Source: an uncultured Roseobacter sp.
GTDB taxonomy: Bacteria; Pseudomonadota; Alphaproteobacteria; Rhodobacterales; Rhodobacteraceae
DNA: 64,000 bases
Assembly (NCBI RefSeq): GCF_947495275.1
Contig: NZ_CANLYL010000006.1
Span: 1-64,000, forward strand
Direction of reading: 5' to 3'
The position numbers were made by a program, and so were the translations under genes. A model generated the notes under the pieces. It was not told the DNA's origin. It saw only the letters and a list, made by a program, of their open reading frames with translations, and did not search any database. Shown here piece after piece: positions 1 to 8,115 of the stretch; the stretch's first letter is position 1; every line of letters begins with the position of its first letter.

Positions 1-84
1 GACCAGACTGACCAGACTGACCAGACTGACCAGACTGACCAGACTGACCAGACTGACCAGACTGACCAGACTGACCAGACTGAC
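1..84 (+). repeat. Perfect 9-bp tandem repeat coding (Asp-Gln-Thr)n
   Basis: Nine identical copies of GACCAGACT fill 1-81, followed by one more GAC. The unit is three codons long and lies in the frame of the tape-measure gene, so it reads D-Q-T repeated. The array runs off the left edge and its true copy number is unknown. Identity at third codon positions points to recent expansion rather than an old, selected protein repeat. Confidence 0.95.
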
Positions 85-2319
85 CATGTCAATCTTCCAA
101 TGAATCCGCCTGTTTGGATTTCACGGCGCAAAATTGCGTCTGGACCTGGTCAGTTGAAAGAAAGAGGGGGCGAACAGGATGTTGCGGCACCTCCTGAGTG
201 GAATAGATCGGAGGAAACGGGCCTGGCAGATCAGGCTTTTGATGCGGCAAGCAAAGAGGGTCAGAGGCGCAACGACGCTGGTGCGAACCGAGACACGCAG
301 CCTTCGCAGAGGGATGAGCCGGGAAACTCGGATATCGTTTCAGGAGAAGATAGCGGCGCTGGGACGCGTGCTGGCGTGTCAGACGTTTCCGGGGAGGCGC
401 AGAAGATAGCCAAGCGGGTGAGCACAGATCACTCATCTGCGAGACCTGACAATGTTGAGGATGCTGACCACGCGCGGCCTGACGCTTTCGACCGATCATC
501 CAACGCCGACCAATCGAAGAACCAGCAAGAACGCGATGCGGTTGAAAGTGATCATTATCGGGGTCCGACGCTTGACGGGTCTAACCGGCGGTTAAAAGGG
601 TCAGTTACGCCAGGGTCGCCTGAACGTGATTTCCGATCTGAAAGGAGAGCTTCCAGGGATGATCCGGAACGGGGCCAGAAACCGGATTTGCAAGATGTAA
701 CGGATTTGGAACCCGGGCAGCTGGATGGCGCGACACCGGAAGCTTCGGCGCCAAACCCGGGACGCATAAAACCCGGGACTGAAGTCGAGAAAGACGTCAA
801 CTTGGACTCCGCGGCGTCGGACGATGGGCACCTGCCGGGTGGTGATCTTCCATCAGTTGAAGGTCAGGAAACGCCTCTTGCGTCGACATCATCAGAGGAG
901 TTTTTCGCTGAGTCGAAACTCACCTTCACCTCTGAGAGACGGAAGGCAGAGGAGTTGCTGAAAGAGTCGCAAGCGAAGAGCGATGCAAAGGATCAGCGCG
1001 TTGCTTCTGATGTCGGGCAAGGCGGAGAGGGGGCTCTTTCTGAACGATCTGTTAATACCAACCGTAGGTACGCTGAAAACGCCACACCCGCCGATGATCA
1101 GCGTCGCAACGACGCCCCGCTGTCGGTAACCGAGGAGGAAGGCACGATTGGTTCAACACCTGCGCGTTCCGCCAGTCACGCTGGTCCGCCAAGGGCAGAC
1201 CAGACAACAAGGCCGCTTGCACCGAATGATGACGGATCAGACGCGACACCGATATTCCGCACTTCCCAACCTGAGAATTCTTCTCAAACCAGGCCCGATG
1301 CGACGGATACGCTGCCTCCAGATTTTCCGTCGTCCGGGGATGTCGTCGATGCGCTTGTTGAGGCAGCATTTGGAGCGCACGCACAGGATTTTCGCGCGAC
1401 CGTCGCCGCAATATGGTCGGCTTTGCCGCAAGCGGCAAAAGACGGCTATGGAAAGTTATCCATCGAGCATGAAGCCGCGCAGGTTCTGAGCGCTGCCGAA
1501 CTTGAATGGGAAAAACTGGGCATCGAAGACCGTCTGCTGCTCGACATGGTCGCGCAAAACGGGGTGGTGGACAGGGATCTTCCACATTTTGTCAAAGATC
1601 TGCTGCAACTGATCGCACCAGAACAGATGGCGCGGAACGCCTTGTTGCGGTTGTTGGTTGTACGGGTTGGGTACGCTTCTGGTCAGGTGCCGCCGGCGTT
1701 GCGGTATCGGTTGAAATCCATTCTCCAGCAGCTTCTGGAGGCCGCAACACCAGATGTTTCCAGCGATCAAGCGACTCCGAGAATACCGCCCAATCAGGCT
1801 TCGCAACATCAATTGCTAACGGCCCATGCCGGGCTGATCCTGTTCCACCCTTACTATAAGATGCTCTTTTCGAGGATGGATTTGCTGACCTCCAAGGATG
1901 ATTTGTTGCCTGATCAAATTAATCGGGCCGCAGCTGTCCTCAATGCCCTTGCGGGGGTGAATGACTTGCCCGGTCCCATGGACCCGTTGCACCGGGTTTT
2001 GTTGGGGATGCCCGATGGCATGGAGGCGCCCGTTCCTGACGAATTGTCAGCTGTCGAACTTGATCTGGTCGACAGTTTGATCCGTGCTGTGATCGATCAA
2101 TGGGCAAGGCTGGGCCAAACCTCCCCAGCCGGTTTACAGGAAGCGTTTGTGCGGCGCGGCGGTTCCCTTCACTTTGATGACACTGGCGCTCATCTTCGGG
2201 TCGATCCCGGGCCCTTTGATGTGCTGCTTGACGGGTTACCCTGGTCGTTGGGCCCGACAGTTGCACTCCCATGGATGTCGATGCCCTGCCATATTCGCTG
2301 GAGGGACACCGATGCCTAG
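1..2319 (+). CDS. eCIS tape-measure protein, 5'-partial
   Basis: The reading frame is open from the first base, so the gene starts upstream of the window; the ATG at 100 is internal to the frame. About the first 440 visible residues are hydrophilic and apparently disordered (rich in D, S, E, R, P), opening with a run of Asp-Gln-Thr triplets. The last ~300 residues (from about 1336) are folded and resemble the C-terminal domain of contractile-injection-system tape-measure proteins (Afp14/Pvc14 type). Recognisable features are an AGLILFHPYYKMLF motif, a TSPAGLQEAFVRRGG motif and a closing FDVLLDGLPWSLG...LPWM block. In this family the protein sits inside the tube and sets particle length. The stop codon overlaps the start of the downstream AAA+ ATPase, a pairing typical of eCIS loci. 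The family call rests on pattern recognition, without a profile search. Confidence 0.8.
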   Translation, partial: DQTDQTDQTDQTDQTDQTDQTDQTDQTDHVNLPMNPPVWISRRKIASGPGQLKERGGEQDVAAPPEWNRSEETGLADQAFDAASKEGQRRNDAGANRDTQPSQRDEPGNSDIVSGEDSGAGTRAGVSDVSGEAQKIAKRVSTDHSSARPDNVEDADHARPDAFDRSSNADQSKNQQERDAVESDHYRGPTLDGSNRRLKGSVTPGSPERDFRSERRASRDDPERGQKPDLQDVTDLEPGQLDGATPEASAPNPGRIKPGTEVEKDVNLDSAASDDGHLPGGDLPSVEGQETPLASTSSEEFFAESKLTFTSERRKAEELLKESQAKSDAKDQRVASDVGQGGEGALSERSVNTNRRYAENATPADDQRRNDAPLSVTEEEGTIGSTPARSASHAGPPRADQTTRPLAPNDDGSDATPIFRTSQPENSSQTRPDATDTLPPDFPSSGDVVDALVEAAFGAHAQDFRATVAAIWSALPQAAKDGYGKLSIEHEAAQVLSAAELEWEKLGIEDRLLLDMVAQNGVVDRDLPHFVKDLLQLIAPEQMARNALLRLLVVRVGYASGQVPPALRYRLKSILQQLLEAATPDVSSDQATPRIPPNQASQHQLLTAHAGLILFHPYYKMLFSRMDLLTSKDDLLPDQINRAAAVLNALAGVNDLPGPMDPLHRVLLGMPDGMEAPVPDELSAVELDLVDSLIRAVIDQWARLGQTSPAGLQEAFVRRGGSLHFDDTGAHLRVDPGPFDVLLDGLPWSLGPTVALPWMSMPCHIRWRDTDA

Positions 2320-3673
2320 CGCCCCTAATCTTGTTGAGCTGAAAGGGAATGCGACGCCCCATGCTGTGGCTGTCGAAGCGGAACTGGCGTGGTTGTCGCA
2401 GGTCATCGAGACGCGGCTTTCCCATTTCTTTGATGCGACGGGGGCTGCATTCGTTATGCCCTCACCTCCGCCGCTTCGGCCCGGCTCGGCTTTGCAGGAG
2501 CTTGTTACTGAAAACCACTTGAGCGTCGGCGAGCGGCTGGTGATCGCTCTGGCGATTGCACCGCATGTGAATTCCGCGATCCTCGATCCGTTCTTTGTAA
2601 AAAACGCGGCGATCGACAGGGCCTTTTCACAGTTTGGCGGGCAACATAGCGGGGCAGGTGGGTTCCAACCAACCGCAGAGACTGCGCTGTTCCTGCTTGC
2701 TGGCGCGGAGACTTCGGACCGCATTGCGGCCATGGCGATTTTTGAGGCGGATCGCCCTTTACGAAAACGAGCAGGGATACTGTTGGGAACGGCGGGTCCG
2801 GAGACCAAGGCGTTTGGGAACCTTCTGGATATCTCGGTGCACCGGCTGGTGGCGTTGTGTGAAGGCTCCCCGCCGCGCCCGGACTTTTCGCCGAGTTTCC
2901 CTGCGCAACGCTTGCAGACGAGCCTGGAATGGTCGGATCTCGTCTTGCCCAGAGATTTGCACTACGCCTTGGGCCACGTCATCGCGTGGCTGGAAAACCG
3001 GGAAAAAATCCTGTCGGACTGGGGTCTGCACAAGCAATTTGGCAAGGGTTTCAAGGCACTTTTTTATGGCCCGCCAGGGACGGGAAAGACGCTGACCGCC
3101 TCCCTTTTGGGAAAGCGGACGGGCATGGATGTCTACCGCGTGGACCTGTCGATGGTTGTGTCCAAATACATTGGCGAGACCGAAAAAAACCTTGGTCTTG
3201 TGTTTGACATGGCGGCTGAACGGGAATGGATATTGTTCTTTGACGAGGCGGATGCCCTCTTTGGTGCGCGCAGTGCGACATCTTCGTCAAATGACCGATA
3301 CGCCAATCAGGAAGTGGCCTATTTGTTGCAGCGGATCGAAGATTGCGAGAGCCTTGTGATCCTTGCCACAAACCTGCGCAGTAACATTGATGATGCGTTT
3401 TTCCGCAGATTCCAGATGTCCGTTGGCTTTGTTAAACCGGATACCGGGCAGAGGCTTCAAATCTGGCAGAACGTGCTGGCAAAGGTTCCGTTGGCGGATG
3501 ATGTCGATGTCCAGAAAATGGCCCGTGATTATGCTCTGGTAGGCGGATCGATTTCCAATGTTGCCCGTACCGCTGCAATCACCGCTTTGCGTCGCGAAAG
3601 CGCAACCGTTGCGGCCGAAGATTTCAAACATGCCATCACGACCGAGATGCGCAAAGAAGGACGTACGTCATGA
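2312..3673 (+). CDS. eCIS AAA+ ATPase (Afp15-like)
   Basis: A 453-residue AAA+ ATPase. Residues ~1-220 are a helical domain of the type found in eCIS ATPases. The ATPase core follows: Walker A GPPGTGKT (about 253-260), Walker B ILFFDEADALFG (about 307-318), sensor-1 LATN and an arginine-finger FFRRF. The start at 2312 is preferred over in-frame codons further upstream because GGAGGG at 2300-2305 is well spaced and the 8-bp overlap with the previous stop suggests translational coupling. In known eCIS clusters this protein is thought to act in assembly or sheath/tube maturation and is not part of the particle. Its last codons overlap the next gene by ATGA. Confidence 0.85.
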   Translation: MPSAPNLVELKGNATPHAVAVEAELAWLSQVIETRLSHFFDATGAAFVMPSPPPLRPGSALQELVTENHLSVGERLVIALAIAPHVNSAILDPFFVKNAAIDRAFSQFGGQHSGAGGFQPTAETALFLLAGAETSDRIAAMAIFEADRPLRKRAGILLGTAGPETKAFGNLLDISVHRLVALCEGSPPRPDFSPSFPAQRLQTSLEWSDLVLPRDLHYALGHVIAWLENREKILSDWGLHKQFGKGFKALFYGPPGTGKTLTASLLGKRTGMDVYRVDLSMVVSKYIGETEKNLGLVFDMAAEREWILFFDEADALFGARSATSSSNDRYANQEVAYLLQRIEDCESLVILATNLRSNIDDAFFRRFQMSVGFVKPDTGQRLQIWQNVLAKVPLADDVDVQKMARDYALVGGSISNVARTAAITALRRESATVAAEDFKHAITTEMRKEGRTS

Positions 3674-6600
3674 CGATTATCAGACGTTTTCTGACCCGTT
3701 TTTGGGTTGTTGCTGCCCTTGCGATTGGAACACCGGTGGCAGCCTTGGCCAATTGTACTGACTTCCAGACCCTCGGGAATGAGGCATTTGAGGGATATGA
3801 CGTCGGCACCGTCCAAACTGGTCTGCGCGCCGCGCTTGAAGACAGTAACGCACGTCTGAAAGACGGGTTTATGGGCAGCGTGACCCGCGCTGCCCTTGTG
3901 AAGCTCTGTGAGGATGTGCCGCGAAGGGGGAATGGCCCGGATATCACTCAGACTCTTGATTTAGCAACAGATTACGGCGTTCTATCCGGGCTCGTTTCCG
4001 AATGGCGCAGCCTCGTATTGTCGAACGATGTGATTTCCGGCCTGGCGCAGTCGAATGCGACGTCGCGGCTGGCGCTTAGATTAGCGGCAGGGCCGCACGT
4101 CGCATCGGCAGCTCTGACGGGAACGACATCCGTCGCGGATTGCAATGCACTGAGCGCAACCGAGGCTCTTTCAGCCGAGGTTCAGGCAGCGCTCGATCTT
4201 CTGTCCGGTCCGGATCTTGGCTATGCGCTGGTCGATATCTGCACCGCCTTCCCGATTGCGGGCACAGGCGAGGATTTCCTGTCGGCAATGGCGCGCATAG
4301 GCCAGATCGACCTTACCATGCCCGGCGGCGTAGATGATCTGATGTCGGACGCATTCGGAACCTGGCTCGGGCAATCGGCGGGAGACAGGCTGCCGCGCTT
4401 GCTGGGATCTGTTCCAGCCGTGCTGGCGTTGCTCAAGGAGTATGACGATAGCAAACTGACCGCCCCCGTCGTGGTCGATACGCCCGTACCAGTCGCCAAA
4501 CCGGCATCCTGCACGGTTCATGCCGTCGACAGTTCGACACGTTACTTCGCGTTTTCGGAGGATAATCTGAAGGCGCTTACGGAAAACGTTGATGTGCAGA
4601 CAGCATTTGAAGCTGTCAAGGACATGCAGTTTGCAAGCGCGCAGCAGTTATGGGCAGCATTGCAGGTCAATTTGCAGGGTGTGCTTGATCAATGCACCAT
4701 GGACCAGATCAAGGAACTGGTCATCGGCCCAGAATTCCTGCCCAGAGCGTTCCTGATAGATGAAAACGCCACCAAATCTCTCAGCTTTATCGACCAACTG
4801 CAGGACGTTATGCCCGTGGTCGAACCCTTCATCGGGCGCATCGCCCCGGATGAAGAGACATTGATCTCCGGGCTCACCGCCGCTGTGACAGGACAGGTGA
4901 CGCTGACGATAAACGAAGAAGTCGAAGTGGCCGCAACTACACTTGCTGCGGCTGCGGAGCCGGTTCCTCCGGTGTTGGACACCTTGCCCGAAGGTGTCCC
5001 GGAGTATGAATTGCCCGAACCACCGGCGACGATTGGAGTTACGGATGCCACGGATTTGGCCATCGCCAGCACGGTTCTGAACGACGCCTTTCGGGAAGCG
5101 CTCGCAACCAGCAACTACCTGCCTGCGACCCAGCCTGAAATCCTGAAAGGAGATGTGCGCCGCATTCTACGCCCGGTCGCCCAGGAACAGATTGCCGCAG
5201 AAGTCGCCGATAAGATGGCACAGATCGAACCGGTGATCATGTCTACATGGTCCCTCACACCCAGTCTCAAGTCCAGAATTCTTGACTTGCCGGATGTCAG
5301 CGATCTGGTGGATGACCCCACCAGCGACGACCTTGCGACACGGCTTAGATCATTGGTGGGTGTCGAGTATCCGTCAGCAAGGCTGTTTCAATCCGCATTA
5401 AACGCCGTGCCCCCTGCGGAAGGCGCGGACCCCTCGGAGCCGCCCTTGTCGGAACAACTGGTCGCCGCTGCTGCCGCATTGGCGCAACGCGAGGTCCCTG
5501 ACAAATTCAAGGAACGTGCATTTGGTCCTTTGGCGGCGCCCGATTGCGGATGCGTTCCGAAAAGAGACGACACCGCAGAAGTCTATGGGTTCTACCCTTT
5601 CTGGTTCGCGCCCCTCAAAGATGCACCGCCCCCGGACGACAGTGAAGACGCCCCGCCTGCGCCGACATTGCAACTTGTCGATTTCGAATTGATCAGTCGT
5701 CTCGCGTTCTATGGAATGGAGATGACCTATGCCAACCCCGAAGGCGATGAAACGACGCGAAACCTGTCCCTGATCCATCGAGATCGTTGGATTGAGGCCC
5801 GGCGGAGTTTTGTGAATTCGGCGCACCGGCATCGTGCCAAAGTGGATGTGGCGTTTGATCTGCGTGACTGGTCCAACTGGACGGCAAGTGAAATTGATAA
5901 TGCCACCACCGAAATCACCAAACAGTTGCAAGCCTTTGAGCGTATTCCAACTGAAACGGTGGCAGACCTTCGCGCCGCGCTGCCGACGCTCTTTGATGCG
6001 ACCTATCCCGACGGTGTGACGCTGGTTTTTGAAAACTATGCAAACAAGACGATGGCTGATCTGAATGCCCAGAACCTGATCGATATCGTTCGCGCAGTGC
6101 ACGCCAAGTTACCGCAGCCTGAAAACCAACATGTGAATATTGCACTTGATTTCGCCCTGATCGACATCCCCGGCCAAGAACCGGTGTTGAGCAACCTCAG
6201 CGATCTGCTTTTGACCGGCCGGTCCTTGGCGCAGAAACGTGTGGAGGGTCAGGAAGAAGGACAGTTTTCCCGCAAGGAGCAGGAAGAGGCAAAGATCGTG
6301 GACAAGATCCTGATCTTTCTGGAGCGCCCAACGACGGAAACGAAAAAGCGTCTGCGCGCCCGCATGGATCGCAGTGATTTCCGCGGTAAGGAGCGGTCGG
6401 AAATCCTGCGCAGCATCATTCCGATTGTCCCCCCCAGCGGGCACGAGTTCGTATTTCAGCGCCATCAGGAAAGCGACGTTACTGACGAAGAGGCGCTGAA
6501 ATATTCGCAATTCGTTGATGACGTAATCTATTTTGAAGACAACTTTTCGGGTATTGGGTTCTGGCCGGTCCCGCGGTTGGAAGATACGGATATCGCCACG

Positions 6601-6981
6601 ATCAAGGCAACAATCGCCGGGGACTGGAACCTGCACAGCCTTCCCAAGGAGCTCAGCACCATTCGGGTTCCGCTGGAACAGGTCTGCACATGGGCTTGTC
6701 CGAACCGTGCCTATATTTCGCTGATCGCGGCGGCCCTCTTTGTTTTTGTGCTCATTCTGACGCTGCGGTCGTTCTATAGCGGCGCCATCAATCAGTTGGC
6801 CTTCCGGCTTGGTGTTGTCTGGATCGGCATGGCTGCTGTGATCGCGATGTTGCTGATCCTGGACATTTGCGACTACCGATCGTTCTGGCCACGCATCTTC
6901 GTGATCTGGTTAATCGCCGTTCTGGGGCTCATCATCGGATACAATTTTGTGCAGCGGGTGAAAAACGGGCCGAAACCGTGA
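3670..6981 (+). CDS. Exported chitinase-like protein with C-terminal membrane anchor, eCIS-linked
   Basis: A 1103-residue protein coupled to the ATPase by a 4-bp ATGA overlap. Residues 1-27 are a signal peptide ending VAALA. Three degenerate repeats follow, each with a cysteine pair (C29/C80, C158/C191, C281/C342); the second cysteine of the first two lies in a shared LC-x-x-x-P...G-x-G-x-D pattern. A Pro/Glu/Thr-rich linker (about 400-460) leads to a helical region. From about 635 the sequence looks like a GH18 (chitinase/spore-peptidase) barrel: YGFYPFW at its start, AHRHRAKVDVAFDL, and DGVTLVFE (781-788) at the position of the DxxDxDxE catalytic motif. Three hydrophobic helices (about 1014-1034, 1045-1066, 1073-1093) end the protein. 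It may anchor the eCIS to the inner membrane or remodel peptidoglycan. No named family was recognised for the whole protein. Confidence 0.75.
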   Translation: MTIIRRFLTRFWVVAALAIGTPVAALANCTDFQTLGNEAFEGYDVGTVQTGLRAALEDSNARLKDGFMGSVTRAALVKLCEDVPRRGNGPDITQTLDLATDYGVLSGLVSEWRSLVLSNDVISGLAQSNATSRLALRLAAGPHVASAALTGTTSVADCNALSATEALSAEVQAALDLLSGPDLGYALVDICTAFPIAGTGEDFLSAMARIGQIDLTMPGGVDDLMSDAFGTWLGQSAGDRLPRLLGSVPAVLALLKEYDDSKLTAPVVVDTPVPVAKPASCTVHAVDSSTRYFAFSEDNLKALTENVDVQTAFEAVKDMQFASAQQLWAALQVNLQGVLDQCTMDQIKELVIGPEFLPRAFLIDENATKSLSFIDQLQDVMPVVEPFIGRIAPDEETLISGLTAAVTGQVTLTINEEVEVAATTLAAAAEPVPPVLDTLPEGVPEYELPEPPATIGVTDATDLAIASTVLNDAFREALATSNYLPATQPEILKGDVRRILRPVAQEQIAAEVADKMAQIEPVIMSTWSLTPSLKSRILDLPDVSDLVDDPTSDDLATRLRSLVGVEYPSARLFQSALNAVPPAEGADPSEPPLSEQLVAAAAALAQREVPDKFKERAFGPLAAPDCGCVPKRDDTAEVYGFYPFWFAPLKDAPPPDDSEDAPPAPTLQLVDFELISRLAFYGMEMTYANPEGDETTRNLSLIHRDRWIEARRSFVNSAHRHRAKVDVAFDLRDWSNWTASEIDNATTEITKQLQAFERIPTETVADLRAALPTLFDATYPDGVTLVFENYANKTMADLNAQNLIDIVRAVHAKLPQPENQHVNIALDFALIDIPGQEPVLSNLSDLLLTGRSLAQKRVEGQEEGQFSRKEQEEAKIVDKILIFLERPTTETKKRLRARMDRSDFRGKERSEILRSIIPIVPPSGHEFVFQRHQESDVTDEEALKYSQFVDDVIYFEDNFSGIGFWPVPRLEDTDIATIKATIAGDWNLHSLPKELSTIRVPLEQVCTWACPNRAYISLIAAALFVFVLILTLRSFYSGAINQLAFRLGVVWIGMAAVIAMLLILDICDYRSFWPRIFVIWLIAVLGLIIGYNFVQRVKNGPKP

Positions 6982-6987
6982 CCGGGT

Positions 6988-8007
6988 TCAAAACTGTTGA
7001 AGCCGCTTGCAGGTCTCGCGGGTGTTCAGGGTAATAGCGCAGTTGATGCGCACGGTTTGATTCAGGTTGCCAACAATGGAGCCCGCCAGCTGTTGCCCGG
7101 CGAGGTGGCCGATTTCACGTGCTGGCAGACGGACCGTGGTCAAGGCGGGTGTCATTTCTTCGGACCCTTTGAAATCGCCAATGCCGATGATCGAAAGGTG
7201 ATCAGGGACCTTCAGCCCGATACTTTGTGCGCCATACAATGCGCCGACCGCCAGCACATCATTGCCGCATAGCAAGGCGGTGGGCTTGTGCTCTTGATTG
7301 AGAATCCCCGTCACCGCTTGTTTGGCTTCAGACAGGCTATAAAGACTTTCGGTCATCCATCGTTCCTGCAGATCCACACCCGCTGCCGCCAGGGTCTTGC
7401 ATGCCCCATCAAATCGCCCTCGGGCACGGTCATTGTCGGGAAGGGGCGGAAACAAAAGCCCGATATCCCGGTGACCGTGATCCAGCAAACATTGCGCCGC
7501 CAGTTGGCCGGCCAGAGCATTGTCAGCCCCCACACAGGACAGCCGCGATTCCGCGTCGTAATTCCAGATCGATATGGCGGGTGTCTTGTTACTTTCCAGC
7601 AATTGGTAGGTCTCTTCGGAATGGTCCTGCCCGATGAGCGCCACGCCATCCACGCGATGTTCAAGGAATTTGCGAACTGCCGCATATTCGCGTTCCAGGT
7701 CGTATCCATGGGATGCCACCAGAATTACGAAACCATGCGCTTCCACCGACTGTGAAAACGCCTGAATGAGTTCCGCGAAGATCGTGTGATCAATTGTCGG
7801 GACCACAAGGCCAATCGTTCCGCTCCGGATACCATGCATCGTCTGGGCGGCACGGTTTCGGATGTAGCCCAGGTCGCGCACCGCTTTGTCAATCTTTTTG
7901 CGAGTCGCAGGTTTTACCTGATCGGGGTGATTGAACGTCCGCGAAACCGTCGAAATAGAAACTTTGGCGCGCTTTGCAACGGCAAATATATCCACTTTAT
8001 CTATCAT
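6988..8007 (-). CDS. LacI-family transcriptional regulator
   Basis: A 339-residue regulator. An N-terminal LacI helix-turn-helix (residues ~5-25, with VSISTVSRTFN) and hinge helix precede a periplasmic-binding-protein-like effector domain (IGLVVPTIDHTIFAELIQAF ... NDVLAVGALYGAQ). It is divergent from the TTT transporter/sulfoacetate-type operon, and a dyad in the shared 108-bp gap is a plausible operator. The simplest reading is a repressor of that operon relieved by its substrate. It converges on the eCIS-linked gene with only 6 bp between the stops. Confidence 0.85.
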   Translation of the reverse strand: MIDKVDIFAVAKRAKVSISTVSRTFNHPDQVKPATRKKIDKAVRDLGYIRNRAAQTMHGIRSGTIGLVVPTIDHTIFAELIQAFSQSVEAHGFVILVASHGYDLEREYAAVRKFLEHRVDGVALIGQDHSEETYQLLESNKTPAISIWNYDAESRLSCVGADNALAGQLAAQCLLDHGHRDIGLLFPPLPDNDRARGRFDGACKTLAAAGVDLQERWMTESLYSLSEAKQAVTGILNQEHKPTALLCGNDVLAVGALYGAQSIGLKVPDHLSIIGIGDFKGSEEMTPALTTVRLPAREIGHLAGQQLAGSIVGNLNQTVRINCAITLNTRETCKRLQQF

Positions 8008-8042
8008 TTATCAGTGCCTTATAGGAAAATATGAGCTCAAAA

Positions 8043-8070
8043 ATGAAAACATTTGCAAAACTATTTTCAT
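8043..8070. promoter_or_regulatory. Candidate LacI-type operator
   Basis: In the divergent gap, ATGAAAA (8043-8049) and TTTTCAT (8064-8070) form an inverted repeat around the palindrome TTTGCAAA (8052-8059). LacI-family operators usually have a central CG or GC step, which this palindrome has. Its position, 46 bp before the tctA start, suits repression of the transporter operon and autoregulation. Confidence 0.45.
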
Positions 8071-8115
8071 TGCCTACCCTGTTTTGTCAAGGAAGTTTGG
8101 CTGGGGAGCCTTTAA

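Noticed and set aside
1-84. Possible CRISPR or centromere-like iterons at the left edge
   Set aside because: The repeats are contiguous 9-mers with no spacers and lie in frame with a long coding sequence, so a coding VNTR is the better reading.
2147-2311. N-terminal extension of the AAA+ ATPase
   Set aside because: It would overlap the tape-measure domain by 170 bases; the ATG at 2312 has a good ribosome site.
100-2319. Taking ATG 100 as the start of the tape-measure gene
   Set aside because: The frame is open to the first base of the window, and the upstream repeat codes in the same frame.
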